From contig JADJIS010000003.1 of the NCBI GenBank assembly GCA_016706865.1, positions 1,922,001 through 1,986,000 of the forward strand: a stretch of DNA of 64,000 nt. The letters run 5' to 3'. Positions 1 to 9,617 of this stretch are shown here, one piece after another. Made by a program: the position numbers and the translations under genes. Below the pieces are notes generated by a model. It was given only the letters and a program-made list of their open reading frames with translations. It did no database searches and was not told where the DNA came from. This DNA comes from Bacteroidota bacterium. Lineage in GTDB: Bacteria; Bacteroidota; Bacteroidia; Chitinophagales; BACL12. Numbering within the stretch: position 1 is the first letter of the stretch; the number at the start of each line of letters is the position of its first letter.

Positions 1-1
1 T

Positions 2-1342
2 CTAATTTCACTTTCTTTTGGATGTAAAGAAAAAACGAAGAGCGTAGTTGTGCCTGAAAACCTCAATTACAATGAACATATTGCTCCTATTATTTATAAA
101 AATTGCACTCCATGCCATCGCTCCAATTCGGCCGGACCCTTTTCGCTTGCAAGTTATGAACAGGTAAAAGGGAAATCAAAAACGATAGTAAAAGTTACCC
201 AATCGCGTTTCATGCCTCCTTGGCCTGCAGATCCTACTTATAGTAATTTTAAAGGAGAAAGAATTTTAACGGAAACGGAAATTGAAATGATAAAAGTTTG
301 GGCAGATGAGGGCTGCAAGGAGGGAGATAAATCCAAAGAACAAGATCCTCCCCATTACCCTGATGGTTCACAAATTGGAATTCCTGACCTTGTGATCCCA
401 TTTCCGGAAATATTTCTTGAGGGAAATAATAAAGATCATTTTTTTCTTGTGAAAGTTCCTTACGAAATTCCCGAGGATAAATTTGTAAAAACGATCGAAT
501 TTATTCCCGGAAATAAAAAACTGGCTCATCACATGAATGCAAATCTGATCGAATATGAACCCGGAAAAAAGAAAAATGTTTTTGGTGGCGAAAAGATCAT
601 AGCAACTAATTTAGCAGAAAGTGCAGAAGTAGTTCAAACAGCGATGGATAATAAAAATGATGATGGCACTTACCCTTTTCTGGTTCCTTTGGTTTGTAAT
701 TATTTACCTGGTGTATCGCCGGCATTATATCCGGAAGGAATTGGAGGATTTAAAATGTCGAAACAAGGAGTATTTTTTATTAATGATTATCACTTCGGTC
801 CGGGAGCTCGAGATACAATAGATGCAAATTCTGTTTTAAATATCTTTTTTGATGATAAGCCTCCCAAACGACCAACCTATGAATTACTTTTAGGTTCACT
901 CGGCGTTGCACCTGTAAAACCCGCATTAGTAATTCCTGCAAATGAAATAAAAACATTCACCATCGACTATTTGGTTCAGGAGGATATGAGTTTGCTCACA
1001 ATTAATCCGCATATGCATTTATTAGGTAAAACATTTTTGGCATATGCCCTTACTCCACAAAAGGATACCATCCCATTGATCAGAATAAATAAATGGGATT
1101 TCAGATGGCAGTATTTTTATACTTTTAAAACAGCGATTAAAATTCCGGGTGGATCAACAATACATGTTGAAGGTACTTACGATAACACAGAGAAAAATAT
1201 CAATAATCCTTATTTTCCTCCACAGGTAATAATTGATCGTGGTGATAAATTTGACAGCATGAAAACCACGAATGAAATGTTGCAGTTTATCATCACCTTT
1301 ATGGAATATCAGGAAGGAGATGAGAATTTGAGTCTGGAATAA
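2..1342 (+). CDS. Lipoprotein: c-type heme motif plus copper type II monooxygenase-like domain (5' end cut)
   Basis: The frame is open to the left edge, so the true start is outside the window. The first visible codons read LSFGC, a lipobox with Cys at 23-25, which indicates a membrane-anchored exported lipoprotein. A GTG at 50 would be internal. Counting from that codon, a CTPCH heme c motif lies at residues 19-23. The rest resembles copper type II ascorbate-dependent monooxygenases (dopamine beta-monooxygenase/PHM fold): HHMNA at 160-164, DYHFG near 246, HMHLLGK at 321-327 and EM at 409-410 are candidate copper ligands. Inferred role is a periplasmic copper oxidoreductase with its own electron-transfer heme. 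Substrate is unknown. It is followed 29 bp later by an MFS gene on the same strand. Confidence 0.7.
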   Translation, partial: LISLSFGCKEKTKSVVVPENLNYNEHIAPIIYKNCTPCHRSNSAGPFSLASYEQVKGKSKTIVKVTQSRFMPPWPADPTYSNFKGERILTETEIEMIKVWADEGCKEGDKSKEQDPPHYPDGSQIGIPDLVIPFPEIFLEGNNKDHFFLVKVPYEIPEDKFVKTIEFIPGNKKLAHHMNANLIEYEPGKKKNVFGGEKIIATNLAESAEVVQTAMDNKNDDGTYPFLVPLVCNYLPGVSPALYPEGIGGFKMSKQGVFFINDYHFGPGARDTIDANSVLNIFFDDKPPKRPTYELLLGSLGVAPVKPALVIPANEIKTFTIDYLVQEDMSLLTINPHMHLLGKTFLAYALTPQKDTIPLIRINKWDFRWQYFYTFKTAIKIPGGSTIHVEGTYDNTEKNINNPYFPPQVIIDRGDKFDSMKTTNEMLQFIITFMEYQEGDENLSLE

Positions 1343-1371
1343 CTGATATATTTTTACCTGCACCCAACTGC

Positions 1372-2556
1372 ATGAAAAAAATATTCCCATATATTACAAA
1401 ACCGATCCTGATCATTAGTTTGGTAAGTTTATTTACCGACATGGCCAGTGAAATGTTATATCCTATCATGCCGGTATTTCTCACATCTATCGGGTTTTCT
1501 GCAGCATTGATAGGCATTTTGGAAGGTTTTGCAGAAATGATCGCAGGTTTGAGCAAGGGATATTTCGGACAATTATCAGATGTTCGGCAAAAACGATTGC
1601 CTTTTGTGCAGGCAGGATATTTATTGAGCGCAGTTTCCAAACCTATGCTTGCATTATTTGCAACTCCCGCCTGGATATTTTTTACAAGAACAGTGGACAG
1701 ACTTGGAAAAGGTTTACGCACAGCACCGCGTGATGCTTTATTATCCGCCCAGGCTTCTCCTCAATATAAAGCCAGAGTTTTTGGATTCCACAGAAGTATG
1801 GATACGTTTGGTGCGGTATTAGGTCCGATGATCGCACTTATATTTTTAATATTTTATCCCGGTTCTTACAAAACATTATTTGTTATCGCATTTATTCCGG
1901 GTATTGCAGCAGTTATTTTTACCTTGTTCCTAAAGGAAAAAAAAGTTTCCCCAATAGATAAAAAAATTAATTTTTTTTCTTTCCTGAAATATATTAAAAC
2001 TTCCGACAAACAATATCGAAAATTACTAATCGGACTGCTGATCTTTGCTTTAGTAAACAGTTCCGATGTGTTGCTTTTATTAAAAATGAAGGAATCGGGA
2101 ATGGATGACAGCACCATTATCATGGTTTATATTTTTTACAACTTAGTTTATGCGTTATTATCTTTCCCGGCAGGCATTATTGCAGATAAATTTGGAGTGA
2201 AAAAAACGTTCATTTTTGGTTTGTTTCTTTTCGTAATTGTATATGTCGGATTTTCATTTACAGGTCAAAATTGGGTTTATTGGATACTATTTTTCTTATA
2301 TGGCGTGTATGCTGCATGTACAGAAGGAATCGCCAAAGCGTGGATAACAAACATCTGCCAAGCAAACGAAGCGGGCACCGCAATTGGCACCTATGCCTCC
2401 CTTTCCAGTTTATGCGCTTTTGTGGCCTCTGCAACTGCCGGGTTGTTATGGACACTTTTTAATGCAGAAACTGCATTTGCTTTTACTGCCATCGTAGTTT
2501 TCGCTACTGCCATCTACATGGTGAGCGTTCCATATAAATTGCGTGAAATTGTTTAA
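1372..2556 (+). CDS. MFS transporter
   Basis: This 394-residue protein has about 12 hydrophobic segments and no signal peptide. The MFS motif A appears in the first half (GYFGQLSDVRQKR, about residues 63-75) and again in weaker form in the second half (PAGIIADKFGVKK), as expected for the duplicated 6+6 fold. A conserved DRLGKGLRTAPRDAL loop follows TM4. The length is normal for a 12-TM member. Family membership is firm but the sequence does not reveal the substrate. The gene follows the monooxygenase-like lipoprotein by 29 bp and may be co-transcribed with it. Confidence 0.85.
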   Translation: MKKIFPYITKPILIISLVSLFTDMASEMLYPIMPVFLTSIGFSAALIGILEGFAEMIAGLSKGYFGQLSDVRQKRLPFVQAGYLLSAVSKPMLALFATPAWIFFTRTVDRLGKGLRTAPRDALLSAQASPQYKARVFGFHRSMDTFGAVLGPMIALIFLIFYPGSYKTLFVIAFIPGIAAVIFTLFLKEKKVSPIDKKINFFSFLKYIKTSDKQYRKLLIGLLIFALVNSSDVLLLLKMKESGMDDSTIIMVYIFYNLVYALLSFPAGIIADKFGVKKTFIFGLFLFVIVYVGFSFTGQNWVYWILFFLYGVYAACTEGIAKAWITNICQANEAGTAIGTYASLSSLCAFVASATAGLLWTLFNAETAFAFTAIVVFATAIYMVSVPYKLREIV

Positions 2557-2698
2557 AATGCTCCCTTCATTTCACAAAAATGTGATGTATATTCGCCATT
2601 GATTTGGTACCGATATATGCACAACTGCCTCCATGCTTTATCACAAAATTTTTTTTATTGGTCCATTGTCCCCTTAAATCTTTAATCGTAAAAAACTC

Positions 2699-4018
2699 AT
2701 GAAACTTATTGATACGATTAAAAGAACCAATCTCATCACCACTGCAAATCTTACAATAAGGGGTGCAACACTCATTGGTAAGTTTTTATTGGTTTACTTC
2801 CTTGCGCGAAATTTAACAGTAGAACAATATGGGGTTTGGGGGATATTCACTACTTCTATCGCATTATCTCTATATGTAGTGGGACTCGATTTCTATACCT
2901 ATTCCTCGCGCAGAATTCTGGATTTTGATGTTGCAGACCGAAGCCCGATGTTGCGCGACCAACTGGTTTTTTATTTTATAAGTTATCTGGTATTGTTTCC
3001 ACTTCTGGGTTTACTTTTTGTATTTAATGTTATTGAACTCAGGTTTGCCATTTTCTTTTATGCTATTCTCCTATTTGAACATCTGGCGCAGGAAGCGTAT
3101 CGAACCTTTGTGGTTTTTTCAAAACCAATTACTGCAAATGTAGTTTTATTTCTTCGCACCGGATTTTGGGCCTATGTATTATTAATACTTTGGATGAGTG
3201 GATTCGACGGGTTGCGAAATCTGAAGACAACCTATTTATTCTGGCTTGGTGGTGGTGCATCTGCAATTGGGGTTTCTTTGTTTTTTCTGGCTAAGATCAA
3301 ATTTAAATCTGTAAGACATATCCCCATCGACTGGGCATGGATAAGGCAAGGAATCAAGGTGAGTTCATTATTTTTTATCGGAACAGTTGGATATAAAATT
3401 ATTGAATTTGCCGACAGATACTTTATCGATTTTTATCACTCAAAAGAATCAGTGGGTGTTTATACCTTATACGCAAACATGTGCAATATTATAGAAACCT
3501 TTGTGCATACTGCAGTTATTATTACATTTTCACCACGACTTATTGAAACATTTCATAAAAATAATTACGATTACAGAAAAACGTTGGGTCAGTTCGCAAA
3601 ACAAGTTGTGATATATAGTATATTAATTGCAATTGCACTTTCCTTACTCATTATTCCAATGTTCAAATCGCTGGAAGATCCAATGTACATGCAGGATTAC
3701 AAGGTATTTTTGGTTTTGGTAGTATCTAAGATCATTCTGAATTTCTCGCTAATCTTTCATTATATTTTATATGTTAGAAAAAATGACTTCCCTATTATTA
3801 AAGCAACTGTTTTAGCCGCAGTGATCAATATTTTACTTAATTTCATACTCATTCCATCAATGAATATCATGGGAGCTGCACTGGCTACGGTTATCAGCTT
3901 CCTTATAGTGTTGTTCATGAAAATGTATTACACCCGAAATTTACCCGAAGCAAAACAAATTATTTACCTTCGGTTTTTGCGGAAAAGAAAAAAAGTGAAG
4001 AAAAATAATAATGTCTAA
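2699..4018 (+). CDS. Polysaccharide flippase (MOP/Wzx-like)
   Basis: This 439-residue, strongly hydrophobic protein has about 12 membrane segments and a Lys/Arg-rich tail. An N-terminal LIGKFLLVYFLARNLTVEQY stretch is typical of Wzx/RfbX-type MOP flippases, which move lipid-linked sugar units across the inner membrane. It opens a compact same-strand cluster: 15 bp later comes a polymerase-like membrane protein, then two glycosyltransferases. That context supports a role in surface polysaccharide or O-antigen export. The substrate cannot be read from the sequence. Confidence 0.8.
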   Translation: MKLIDTIKRTNLITTANLTIRGATLIGKFLLVYFLARNLTVEQYGVWGIFTTSIALSLYVVGLDFYTYSSRRILDFDVADRSPMLRDQLVFYFISYLVLFPLLGLLFVFNVIELRFAIFFYAILLFEHLAQEAYRTFVVFSKPITANVVLFLRTGFWAYVLLILWMSGFDGLRNLKTTYLFWLGGGASAIGVSLFFLAKIKFKSVRHIPIDWAWIRQGIKVSSLFFIGTVGYKIIEFADRYFIDFYHSKESVGVYTLYANMCNIIETFVHTAVIITFSPRLIETFHKNNYDYRKTLGQFAKQVVIYSILIAIALSLLIIPMFKSLEDPMYMQDYKVFLVLVVSKIILNFSLIFHYILYVRKNDFPIIKATVLAAVINILLNFILIPSMNIMGAALATVISFLIVLFMKMYYTRNLPEAKQIIYLRFLRKRKKVKKNNNV

Positions 4019-4033
4019 ATAGACCCTTGTGCA

Positions 4034-5248
4034 ATGAAACAGTATTTTGAAAATATAGAGTGGTGGGATTACATGTTATTTCTGGTGTATAATGGTATAT
4101 TCTGTTATTTATTACATCGCATAGGAGACGTCTTTTTTGATATCAATAAAAAAGCACTCCGAATATTCATTTTGATTTTTCAGTTGTATTTTATTATTAT
4201 CATTTTAGATAGCTTCTTCAATTTCCTTCCCTATTTACCCGATACTGACCTATATTCTTACATGATAAGTAGTGGTCAATACCCGGAAACAAGTTCAGAA
4301 AATATTTTAGTGTTATATTATCTAAGCTTATTCATTGGTTTAATTTGTTTGAATTCACCGGTTATTTATGTATTCTTTTGCATATTTTTATATATACTGG
4401 CCCTCATGATCTTTCTGCGAGCCTGGAAAAAGATAAACCCAAATTTTTCCCATGCCGATGAAATTACTTTTTCACTTTTGTGTTTTGTTTGGCCTGCTGC
4501 ATCAATTTATTTTACTGTTCCTTTAAGAGAGGCCTTTGTAATATTTGGATTCGCTGTATTTTTTAATGGATTTTTACATTTCATTTATCAAAAACAATGG
4601 AGAGCTTTAATTTTTGGAAGTATACTCCTGTGCGCAATAAGGTTGCAACTCATCGTTTTTGTTTTTCCGGTATTAGGTGTTTTGCTGGTATATAAATTAA
4701 AGATCCACTCATTCTTTAAAGCTTCTATCCTCATTTCAACAGTACTTATAGCAGTGCTGACCGTAAGATATGTATTGGTGGAAAAACCCCTATCTCCCCA
4801 AACTATGGCGGAACTCAGAAATGTAAACATCAGTAATGCAGGTCCGTTGGGATATGGGAATGTGCAATGGGATTCTTATGCAGATATGGCGAGAGATTAC
4901 CCTTTTATTATAGGACAATTCCTTTTTTCCCCTTTACCTATTTTTGTAGATCATGATCCGATCTCCACATTAATTCCATTTTTAGATCTGATATTTATGG
5001 TGTTCTTATTGCTGGTCATTTTTTCCAAATTTAAATATCATCTAAAAAATCATGGGGCTATACTATTATTAATTTTATTTTATATCATTCTATTTGGTGG
5101 TTACGAATATCATATCACTGGAGCCGTAAGACATAGAATGCCGATTATTTTAATATTTATGATTTTGGCAACCCCAACAATAAGTAAACTGTTATTCAAG
5201 AAAAAAACAAATGAAAAAACTGAGCATACTGCTGTCGACAATAAATGA
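4034..5248 (+). CDS. Multi-spanning membrane protein, EpsG/Wzy-like polymerase candidate
   Basis: This 404-residue protein has 10 or more predicted membrane segments, with PDTDLYSYMISSGQYPE in a periplasmic loop near residue 70 and a conserved-looking Arg in FTVPLREAF near residue 160. Hydropathy and position between a flippase and glycosyltransferases fit an EpsG- or Wzy-type polysaccharide polymerase, a family whose sequences diverge fast. The assignment therefore rests on topology and neighbours. The last 38 bp overlap the next gene, implying translational coupling. Confidence 0.55.
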   Translation: MKQYFENIEWWDYMLFLVYNGIFCYLLHRIGDVFFDINKKALRIFILIFQLYFIIIILDSFFNFLPYLPDTDLYSYMISSGQYPETSSENILVLYYLSLFIGLICLNSPVIYVFFCIFLYILALMIFLRAWKKINPNFSHADEITFSLLCFVWPAASIYFTVPLREAFVIFGFAVFFNGFLHFIYQKQWRALIFGSILLCAIRLQLIVFVFPVLGVLLVYKLKIHSFFKASILISTVLIAVLTVRYVLVEKPLSPQTMAELRNVNISNAGPLGYGNVQWDSYADMARDYPFIIGQFLFSPLPIFVDHDPISTLIPFLDLIFMVFLLLVIFSKFKYHLKNHGAILLLILFYIILFGGYEYHITGAVRHRMPIILIFMILATPTISKLLFKKKTNEKTEHTAVDNK

Positions 5249-6023
5249 CAGAATTTATGCAGCTGAATCCATTTTACTTCAAAACTTTGAGGATACTGAA
5301 TTTATTGTTGTTCACCAGATAACAGATTACGATACCGCAGATAAATATCAGTCATTTTATACAAAATTTGATAGCGAAAAAACAAAATTTATTCCCCGAT
5401 TTGAAAAAGGAACCGGCCGTAGCCGAAATTGTGCAATGGAAAATGCCAGTGGCGAATTATTTTATTTGTGTGATGACGACCTGATTTTTAAGAAAGATTT
5501 TTATCAGCAAATAATGAAAGCATCTGAACAATTTCCCATTGCAGATATTTATACCTTTAAAATAGAAACTACAGCACATCAGCCCTATAAAAATTATCCC
5601 TCCAATTCATTCACACATTCGATCCGAAGTTGCGCCACAGTTTCCATTGTGGAAATGGTGATCAGAAGATCGGCATTTCAAAAAGGATTAGTAAAATTTG
5701 ATGAACGTTTCGGATTAGGAACAAAATATAATACCGGCGAAGAATTTGTAATGTTAAGCGATGGAATAAAAAAAGGATTAAAAGCAGTTTACGTTCCCGA
5801 ATATCTTGTACAACATCCGCCAATAAGTTCAGGTAAAATATTTAATAAGGAAGTTGCATTTGACAAAGGAGCTATGATAACAAAAGTGTATGGATGGAAA
5901 TTTTTGATCATCGATGGATTATTTGCCTTGCGAAAGTATAATGAATATAAAAGCTCGTTGGGTTTCCTTAGTTTTATATACAATATTTATAAAGGAAGTT
6001 TTAAATTTTTAAGAAATGGCTGA
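5211..6023 (+). CDS. Glycosyltransferase, GT-A fold (family 2-like)
   Basis: This 270-residue protein begins inside the previous gene (38-bp overlap) at an ATG followed by KKLSILLSTINDR. Features of a GT-A transferase are the N-terminal Rossmann-like beta strand, the nucleotide-binding region RFEKGTGRSRNCAMENASGE (about 64-83) and the metal-binding CDDDLIF (about 87-93). GEEFVML near residue 180 may be the acceptor or catalytic-base region. It probably adds a sugar to the glycan handled by the flippase and polymerase upstream. Donor and acceptor sugars are unknown. Confidence 0.75.
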   Translation: MKKLSILLSTINDRIYAAESILLQNFEDTEFIVVHQITDYDTADKYQSFYTKFDSEKTKFIPRFEKGTGRSRNCAMENASGELFYLCDDDLIFKKDFYQQIMKASEQFPIADIYTFKIETTAHQPYKNYPSNSFTHSIRSCATVSIVEMVIRRSAFQKGLVKFDERFGLGTKYNTGEEFVMLSDGIKKGLKAVYVPEYLVQHPPISSGKIFNKEVAFDKGAMITKVYGWKFLIIDGLFALRKYNEYKSSLGFLSFIYNIYKGSFKFLRNG

Positions 6024-6774
6024 ACCACTCGTATCTGTAATAATGCCGGTGTATAATTCAGAACATTTTCTGGAAGATGCCATCCGATCTGTAATTAATC
6101 AGCTTTACCTTAATTGGGAACTCTGGTTAATTGATGATAATAGTACGGATAATTCTAAAGAAATAATTTCAAATTTTACTTCCATTGATAAAAGGATAAA
6201 AAGTATTTTCCTGACAGCAAACAGCGGAACTGCGATCGCAAGAAATACTGCAATTTTAAAGTGTACGGGAAAGTATATTGCATTTTTAGATGCCGATGAT
6301 ATTTGGTTACCGGAAAAACTTATGCTACAGATCAATTCTATGGAGATGAATGAACGTTCATTCACTTTCAGTTGTTATACAACAATGGATGAAAATGGAA
6401 AAGATCTGAAGAAAACTATTTCCGCACCTAAAACAGTAAATTACGCACAATTATTAAAAAATAATACTATTGGTTGTTTAACAGCAATTTATAATTCTGA
6501 AAAATTAGGCAAAATGTTAATGCCTGAAATTCGCAAACGACAGGATTATGGTTTGTGGTTAAATATTCTGAAAACAGGTGTTATCGGCTATGGAATACAG
6601 CAACCACTTGCAATTTATCGAATACGTGAATCTTCCTTATCCAATAAAAAAACGAATGTGTTGAAATACAACTGGATATTATTGCGCAAACATCAAAATT
6701 TATCGCTGTTCAGTGCTCTGTATTATTTCAGCTGTTTTCTTTTCAACAAAACAATTAAATACATGAAACAATGA
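6016..6774 (+). CDS. Glycosyltransferase family 2
   Basis: This is a classic GT2 protein of 252 residues: VSVIMPVYNSEHFLEDAIRS at the N-terminus, LIDDNSTDNS near residue 38, a GTAIARNTAI nucleotide-binding segment and the DxD motif in FLDADDIW near residue 91. RQDYGLWL near residue 175 matches the catalytic ED/QDxxLW region. It overlaps the upstream glycosyltransferase by 8 bp and the downstream oxidoreductase by 4 bp, so the cluster is translated as one unit. It transfers a nucleotide-activated sugar onto the surface glycan; the specific linkage is not determinable. Confidence 0.88.
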   Translation: MAEPLVSVIMPVYNSEHFLEDAIRSVINQLYLNWELWLIDDNSTDNSKEIISNFTSIDKRIKSIFLTANSGTAIARNTAILKCTGKYIAFLDADDIWLPEKLMLQINSMEMNERSFTFSCYTTMDENGKDLKKTISAPKTVNYAQLLKNNTIGCLTAIYNSEKLGKMLMPEIRKRQDYGLWLNILKTGVIGYGIQQPLAIYRIRESSLSNKKTNVLKYNWILLRKHQNLSLFSALYYFSCFLFNKTIKYMKQ

Positions 6775-7433
6775 AAAAAGCAGTAATTTTTGGCTCAACG
6801 GGTTTAACGGGTTCAGTCTTACTTCAGCATTTGATCGATACAAAATATTACACTGAAATTGTTTGTTTTGTTCGCCGTGAGAAAGCAACAGCAGAAGCAG
6901 GTGCGAAATACATTGTCACCAATTTTAGCGACCTCGATACCTATGGAGCCGAATTTGAAAATGCTGATGTTTTTTGTTGCCTAGGAACTACTATAAAACA
7001 GGTAAATTACGATAAGGAAAAATTTAAGGAAGCTGATCTTTATAATCCTTTATTGATCGCAAATTGCGTAAAAAAGTATAATGCCAATCAATTATTGATC
7101 ATCTCAGCACTTGGCGCCAAAAGCAATTCCTCCATTTTTTATAATCGCGTAAAGGGCGAATTACAGGATAAATTATTGGCACTCAAACTAAATTCACTTC
7201 ATATATTACAACCTTCTTTATTGGTTGGTGATAGAATTGAAAAAAGAGCTGGAGAAAAAGTGGGTGAGGTTATATTAAATCTTATGAAACCCTTTTTAAT
7301 TGGTGGATTAAAAAAATACAGGTCTATTAAGGTTACCACAATTGCCAAAACAATGTTAAAACTGGCAAAAGAACAAAAACAAGGAGAATATATTTATACC
7401 TCCGACCTCATTCAACAGATCGCGGATGCGTAA
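6771..7433 (+). CDS. NAD(P)-binding oxidoreductase, TIP30/HTATIP2-like atypical SDR
   Basis: This 220-residue protein has an N-terminal dinucleotide-binding motif GSTGLTGSVLLQHL (residues 8-21), FCCLGTTIKQ near residue 64 and a YNRVKGELQ segment near residue 125 with the SDR Tyr-x-x-x-Lys pair. The arrangement matches atypical short-chain dehydrogenases of the TIP30/HTATIP2 and NmrA group. The substrate is unknown. It overlaps the glycosyltransferase before it (ATGA, 4 bp) and queG after it (8 bp), so it shares a transcript with both although no functional link is evident. Confidence 0.8.
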   Translation: MKKAVIFGSTGLTGSVLLQHLIDTKYYTEIVCFVRREKATAEAGAKYIVTNFSDLDTYGAEFENADVFCCLGTTIKQVNYDKEKFKEADLYNPLLIANCVKKYNANQLLIISALGAKSNSSIFYNRVKGELQDKLLALKLNSLHILQPSLLVGDRIEKRAGEKVGEVILNLMKPFLIGGLKKYRSIKVTTIAKTMLKLAKEQKQGEYIYTSDLIQQIADA

Positions 7434-8358
7434 TTCCACCAAAGAAAATATTACAGCATTTATTAAAAAAGGTGCCGCTGATGCCGGGTTTTCCTATTGC
7501 GGCATATCCAAAGCCGGCCAATTAGAAGAGGAAGCACGTTTATTGGAAAAATGGTTGAACCAAAACAGACATGGCAAAATGTTTTATATGGAAAATCATT
7601 TCGACATGCGTATCGATCCTACAAAACTGGTTCCTGATTCCAAATCGGTAATAAGTTTAATGTATAATTATTTTACGGAAGAAAAACAAACAGAAGAGGC
7701 TGATTACCATATTTCAACATATGCATTCGGAGAGGATTATCATGTGGTTATAAAAGATAAATTATATACTTTCATTAATGAAATTAAACATATAGCCGGC
7801 GATTTTCACAGCAGAATTTTTGTTGATTCGGCACCCGTTCTGGAAAAGGCCTGGGCCCAAAAAAGCGGACTAGGCTGGCAGGGAAAAAACACCAATATTA
7901 TTAATCCGCGATCAGGTTCATTTTTTTTTCTCGCGGAAATTATTTGTGATCTCGAATTGATCTATGACGGTCCAATGAAAGATTATTGCGGAAGTTGTAC
8001 TGCCTGTGTTGATGCCTGCCCTACTGATGCATTGCATGAACCATATTATATCGATGCTACCAAGTGCATCTCCTATTTGACCATCGAATTAAAAGATGAA
8101 TTTATTTCATCGGAATTCAAAGGCAAAATGGAAAATAGAATTTTCGGTTGTGATATTTGTCAGGATGTTTGCCCATGGAATCGATTTTCCACTCCACATA
8201 AGGAAAATAAATTTATCCCACAACCGGAATTACTAGACCTTAAAAAAAAGGACTGGGATCAACTCTCTGAAGAGTCCTTCAACAGATTATTTAAGGATTC
8301 ACCCGTACAGAGAACAAAATTTAAAGGGTTAAAACGCAATATTGATTTTTTACAATAA
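7426..8358 (+). CDS. queG: Epoxyqueuosine reductase QueG
   Basis: QueG catalyses the last step of queuosine synthesis, reducing epoxyqueuosine to queuosine at the wobble base of GUN tRNAs, using cobalamin and two [4Fe-4S] clusters. In this 310-residue protein the cluster ligands are visible: CGSCTACVDACP (C188, C191, C194, C198), C214, and CDICQDVCP (C242, C245, C249). The catalytic Asp is D134 in FVDSAPV. The C-terminal segment SPVQRTKFKGLKRN is characteristic of the family. The length suits the short form without HEAT repeats. It overlaps the preceding gene by 8 bp and converges on the next gene with a 7-bp gap. Confidence 0.95.
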   Translation: MRNSTKENITAFIKKGAADAGFSYCGISKAGQLEEEARLLEKWLNQNRHGKMFYMENHFDMRIDPTKLVPDSKSVISLMYNYFTEEKQTEEADYHISTYAFGEDYHVVIKDKLYTFINEIKHIAGDFHSRIFVDSAPVLEKAWAQKSGLGWQGKNTNIINPRSGSFFFLAEIICDLELIYDGPMKDYCGSCTACVDACPTDALHEPYYIDATKCISYLTIELKDEFISSEFKGKMENRIFGCDICQDVCPWNRFSTPHKENKFIPQPELLDLKKKDWDQLSEESFNRLFKDSPVQRTKFKGLKRNIDFLQ

Positions 8359-8365
8359 CCCTCCA

Positions 8366-9589
8366 TCAATTTAGTAATTTATCAATTAATTCTTCGAAAT
8401 TTTTACGGAATTCCACAAAAATTTCTCCGGTTGCCGGTCCGCTGAAACCGGTATAAATTTCTACCACTTCATGTTGTTTATTAAGGATGATCGTGGTTGG
8501 AAAACCCATCACTTTATTCAACATAGGCAAAACACTAGTTGCATCTTTTGGTAGTCCGGCATTTAAAATGGTATAATCAATTCCAAAATAAAGTCTTTCT
8601 TTTTCAATATTACTTCTAAAGGTTTGGGCATCCGGTTTTCGTTCAAATGACAATGCGATAATCTCGAGATCAGCGCCTTTATATTTTTCCTCCACCTCGC
8701 TCATATAACTGGTTTCATCCATACAATTGGGACACCAGGTGCCTGTAATCAAAACGATGATCACTTTATTTTTAAACTGTTCATCATTTAAAGAAACCAT
8801 TTTTCCATTTTCATCAGGAAAGGCAAATTCGAATTTCGAATTACCATCTTTAATATAAGTTAACGATTTCGGATCCGGCAAATTTGCATTCTCATTTCTT
8901 TGCGCAATAAAAGAAGCAGTATAATGTATACCACTCCACCAATTTCCGGTTAAGGTTTTGTCATCCTGAATTTTACCTTTAAATAAAAAAGCATGTGAAC
9001 CATCAAAGGCAGAAAGATAAAAACTATCTGCACTTACCTCCCCTTCCAAAAAACGATAATCACCGGTGGTTGTCAAAAAGGTTGCACTTAAATGTGATCC
9101 TTCCTGTTTAAAAATTCCTACTGTTTCATCTTTACTTGATTCGTCTGAAAATGTAGTGGCGTACTTACCGGTAATATTTTCCAAGGGCGATAATGGTGCT
9201 TTTATAAATCGAAATTTATCATACAACTCCGCATTAAACTTTAAATAATAATTTCCGGTTCTTGAGCGATCATACCAAATGCCGTCCAAACTTTCCAATT
9301 TTTTATCTTTGAAAACAACACGCATATAGGTATCAAAAACAGGAAAGGCAAGATCAAATGAGTCGTTTGGATTATACTTAAAGGTATTTGAAATATGTTC
9401 CTCTCCGTTCATTACCGTAAAAACTCCCTTTCCGATGGAATCAATTTTGAGTTCCAATTCAAATGGAAGTTCACCACCGGGAGTAAACAAAACCGCTCTG
9501 TATTTCGCCTGTAGTTCCACAGTTTTACCTGCAAAAACAGCGGAATAGCCGCTAATCAAAAACAAAACACCGATCAATTTTAATTTCAT
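8366..9589 (-). CDS. Secreted TlpA/thioredoxin-fold disulfide oxidoreductase with large N-terminal domain
   Basis: This 407-residue protein has an N-terminal signal peptide (about residues 1-20, ending SAVFA). Residues 21-235 form a beta-rich region resembling the DUF4369-like N-terminal regions often attached to Bacteroidota TlpA proteins. A thioredoxin/AhpC-type domain follows, with the redox motif TWCPNCMDE (C286, C289) and a cis-Pro region GFPTTIILNK. Periplasmic or surface thiol-disulfide exchange is the likely role. The start lies 28 bp from the divergent mnmH start, so the two promoters share very little space. Confidence 0.85.
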   Translation of the reverse strand: MKLKLIGVLFLISGYSAVFAGKTVELQAKYRAVLFTPGGELPFELELKIDSIGKGVFTVMNGEEHISNTFKYNPNDSFDLAFPVFDTYMRVVFKDKKLESLDGIWYDRSRTGNYYLKFNAELYDKFRFIKAPLSPLENITGKYATTFSDESSKDETVGIFKQEGSHLSATFLTTTGDYRFLEGEVSADSFYLSAFDGSHAFLFKGKIQDDKTLTGNWWSGIHYTASFIAQRNENANLPDPKSLTYIKDGNSKFEFAFPDENGKMVSLNDEQFKNKVIIVLITGTWCPNCMDETSYMSEVEEKYKGADLEIIALSFERKPDAQTFRSNIEKERLYFGIDYTILNAGLPKDATSVLPMLNKVMGFPTTIILNKQHEVVEIYTGFSGPATGEIFVEFRKNFEELIDKLLN

Positions 9590-9617
9590 TCCGTAAGTTT
9601 ACAGCAAAGTTAAATTA

